Assembly: GCA_019915015.1 (NCBI GenBank)
Contig: JAHBBC010000007.1
Span: forward strand, 434,001 to 498,000
Direction: 5' to 3'
DNA: 64,000 bases
From: Auriscalpium vulgare
Lineage: Eukaryota; Basidiomycota; Agaricomycetes; Russulales; Auriscalpiaceae
Shown: piece after piece, positions 61,815-64,000 of the stretch
Layout: each line of letters opens with the position of its first letter
Position numbering within the stretch: position 1 is the stretch's first letter
Translations under genes and position numbers: made by a program
The notes under the pieces: model-generated
Seen by the model: the letters and a program-made list of their open reading frames with translations, nothing else
Database searches by the model: none
What the model was told of the DNA's origin: nothing

Positions 61815-62371
61815 CGCTCACCAACGAGGGCGGGGTCTTGCGTCTTGACGGGGGGCGGAGGCAGAAGTCCTTGAAGCCCGCTCCTGCACGAGGCCCCGCT
61901 TTATCATGGTCCTGCGGTCTCGGACTGGGCGGCGAGAGCGTGCTAGGGGGTCAGAGACCAGATTAGAGTATGGACTGCCAGGCTCGTCAGCCGCCGCCTG
62001 CAAGTTGAGGTAAAGAGTCCTGCGCGGCCCCACACCGCTGGTCAATGGTGTCAGCGTGGTCATCATGGTTGGAGGTAAACATACATACATACGCGATGGC
62101 AGCCAAAAGCTGCGAGTACTTCTGCCTCCGTGCATCGTCGGGGTCGGTTGGGAGGACGCGCGCGCGACGGCGACGTGACGGTGGCTGACGGCGCCACGGC
62201 GCGCGACGGTTGCCAATTTGGGTTGCTCTCGATCGCCTCTAAAGAGCTGAGCAGATGAATCACTGTCTCATTAATTTGAACGATAAACACTAGTGTTCGT
62301 GATGACATTAATATGAGCGGCGGCCAACGAAGGCACGCTCGTCCTTCCTCTAATAATAATCTATGCTCGTA
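61815..62371. other. Spacer between kinase and ERG5
   Basis: Contains the kinase promoter and the ERG5 3' region (same strand). A small ATG-rich open frame (61818-62216 minus) was not supported as a gene. Nothing else. Confidence 0.5.
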
Positions 62372-64000
62372 TCATGATGATGCCCGCGGCTTGAACTTCA
62401 CCAACAGTCCGTCTTGCGGGAAGAGTGTCGCAATGATCCTACGCAACCCGTTAGCCCACATATCTATTTCAACTGAACGTGATGATACTCACTGGATCAG
62501 ACTGCTCTTCGGCGTGACGACGTGCTCAAAGTCCATCGACTCGACGGCGAGCGCAAGGGCAATCGCGATGTTCATCATCGCATAGTCGTAGCCGATGCAC
62601 TTGTGAGGGCCACTGCCGAACACAAGGTAGTTCTGCGGGTTGGCATTGGCGGGACTCTCGGGATCGAGCCAGCGCTCAGGGATGAGCTTGTCGGGCTCGG
62701 GGTATACGTTGGGATCGTGTAGGGAGTTGTAGAAGGAGGGAATAACCATGCTGCCGGTGGGAACGGTATAGTCTGACGAGATGGGGAAGGGCTTCTTCGT
62801 GGTATATGGAACCTGTGTACGGGTCGTGAACAATGGCATACGGTGAGAAGGACGGCGTCCATACCATGGTGACGGGCGGCACGACGCGCATCGACTCCTT
62901 CACCATGGCCTTGAGGTACGGCATCTGATCGTACTCCTCAATCGTGAACGGCTTCTCGTGCTGGCCGTGGCGCACGGAGTCGACCTCCGCGCGAATCTTC
63001 GCGAAGATGTCTGGGTGGTCCGCGAGGTGCTGGAAGCCGTAGATAAGACCGCTACTCATCGCATCCTGGCTGGCGAACAGGAAGGAGAACACGACCATCG
63101 CCATATCGCGGTCATTGAACTCGCGGCGGCCCTTGTACCCGGGGTCCGCGAGCAGGCGTACCCACTCATCGAGCATGCAGTCGGGCTCCTTGCCCTCCGC
63201 CATCGCCTTCTTGCTGTCGTGCGCCGCGAGCGTGAGCCAGTGCATCGCGACCTTGCGCGCCTGGACCGCGCGATACACCTTCGTGCCCGGGAGCGCGAGC
63301 GGGAAGTTGACGAGCTCGAGCGCGACGGTGATGGCCCAGTACTTCTTGTTGATCTCCTTCATTGCGTGGTCAGGGATGTAGTTCCCGCAGAACACGCGTA
63401 GGGACGTCTCCATGTTGAGGTCGCGCACGGCCATCATCATGGTCATGGGCTTCGTAGGGTCCGCCTTGGCATTTGCCATCCATTCAGAGAGGTATTGACG
63501 GGTGATGTTGTCCATCACCGTGAAGTAGGTGCTATGAATCACTGGGGTTAGCACACAGCCAGGGTATCATGTGAGTGATACTTACCCCAACGCCTTCCTG
63601 GTAAACAAGTGGTTCAGGCCACGGCGGTACTCGACGTGGACCTTGCCGGTCAAGAAGACCCTTCGAACGAGGCAGAGGTCAGTGTCATATAGCGAACACA
63701 TAAGACAAACATACCAGTTATCGGCCTGCAGTACAGTCTTGGCTGACTGCACGAGACAGGGCTCCGCATGGTTAGGAGAGTTGAGAATTTTGCGGGAGTA
63801 CTCGTTCGACGATGCCATGACGATAAAACTAAGAAAATAATCAGCAAGTTGCAGATGCACACACAATGCCAGGCGACGCACATATTGAATACGCTGAGAG
63901 CAGTAAGCGCACCCGAGTCCCACTGCTTCTTGTAACCCTCCATTGTCGGCTTCAAGGAGTCGGCGAATTTGCCAATTATTGGGATTGTCCATGTGTCGCC
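62372..64000 (-). CDS. ERG5: Sterol C-22 desaturase, cytochrome P450 CYP61 (5' end outside window)
   Basis: Erg5 is an ER-membrane P450 that introduces the C22-C23 double bond late in ergosterol synthesis. The first exons lie beyond 64000; the N-terminal membrane anchor is not seen. Visible landmarks are WTIPIIGKFADSLKP and EGYKKQWDSGALTALSVFN at the window edge, then VFLTGKVHVEYRRGLNHLFT, RKALG, YLSEWMANAKADPTKPMTMM, an I-helix segment VFSFLFASQDAMSSGLIYGF, KESMRVVPPVTM (ExxR in KESMR), PERWLDPESPANANPQNYLV and the haem loop FGSGPHKCIGYDYA with the axial Cys. The last exon is IIATLFPQDGLLVKFKPRAS, S, ending at TGA 62372-62374. The ASQDAMSSG I-helix in place of the usual AGxDT is characteristic of CYP61. 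Frame intact in the part visible. Confidence 0.92.

Overview
The window is nuclear DNA of a filamentous basidiomycete, most likely an agaricomycete (mushroom or polypore). Evidence: dense GC-rich genes with many short introns of about 50-70 nt and GT/GC...AG borders, CTRAY-like branch sites, CT-rich leaders upstream of start codons, two membrane proteins I place in the mushroom-specific DUF6535 family, an F-box/LRR-like protein of the type expanded in mushrooms, a PIF/Harbinger DNA transposon with a mushroom-type companion gene, and fungal core genes (ERG5, UBR1, UTP18, MDV1, RGP1, p23, SPO22). Family assignments come from reading the translations, not from searches.

Layout. 1-4273 (+): 3' part of the meiotic gene SPO22/ZIP4. 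4612-6677 (-): ribosome biogenesis factor UTP18. 8337-10097 (+): a heterotrimeric G-protein alpha subunit whose conserved C-terminus can only be reached through an apparent one-nucleotide exon. 12527-14173 (-): F-box protein. 14711-19808 (-): tandem pair of DUF6535-type membrane proteins. 20183-23576: a complete 3.4-kb Harbinger-like transposon with perfect 68-bp terminal inverted repeats, a 3-bp target duplication, a DDE transposase (+) and a convergent companion protein (-). 23705-24722 (-): p23/Sba1 co-chaperone, divergent from an orphan membrane-anchored protein (24894-25728, +). 26564-29287 (+): Mdv1/Caf4-type mitochondrial fission adaptor. 30060-31608 (-): 8-amino-7-oxononanoate (KAPA) synthase-like enzyme. 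34924-38127 (-): EF-hand-bearing helical protein. 38684-41590 (+): RGP1. 43003-45175 (+): broken BBE-type FAD oxidoreductase. 47956-48651 (+): small orphan multi-TM protein. 48969-50078 (-) and 50243-52314 (+): divergent CSN7 and mitochondrial glutamyl-tRNA synthetase. 52957-53590 (-): non-LTR retrotransposon remnant. 53730-59437 (-): UBR1. 59753-61814 (-): AGC-like protein kinase. 62372->64000 (-): ERG5, whose 5' end runs off the window.

The conserved genes are housekeeping functions on both strands with no sign of a dedicated gene cluster. Accessory material (F-box, DUF6535 pair, transposon, EF-hand protein, BBE oxidoreductase, gene-poor stretches at 31.6-34.9 and 45.2-48.0 kb) is interspersed. 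Four single-base frame breaks at or next to G runs in three conserved genes suggest residual homopolymer errors in the assembly, so absence of an intact frame should not be read as loss of function in those genes. No rRNA, tRNA or CRISPR array was recognised.
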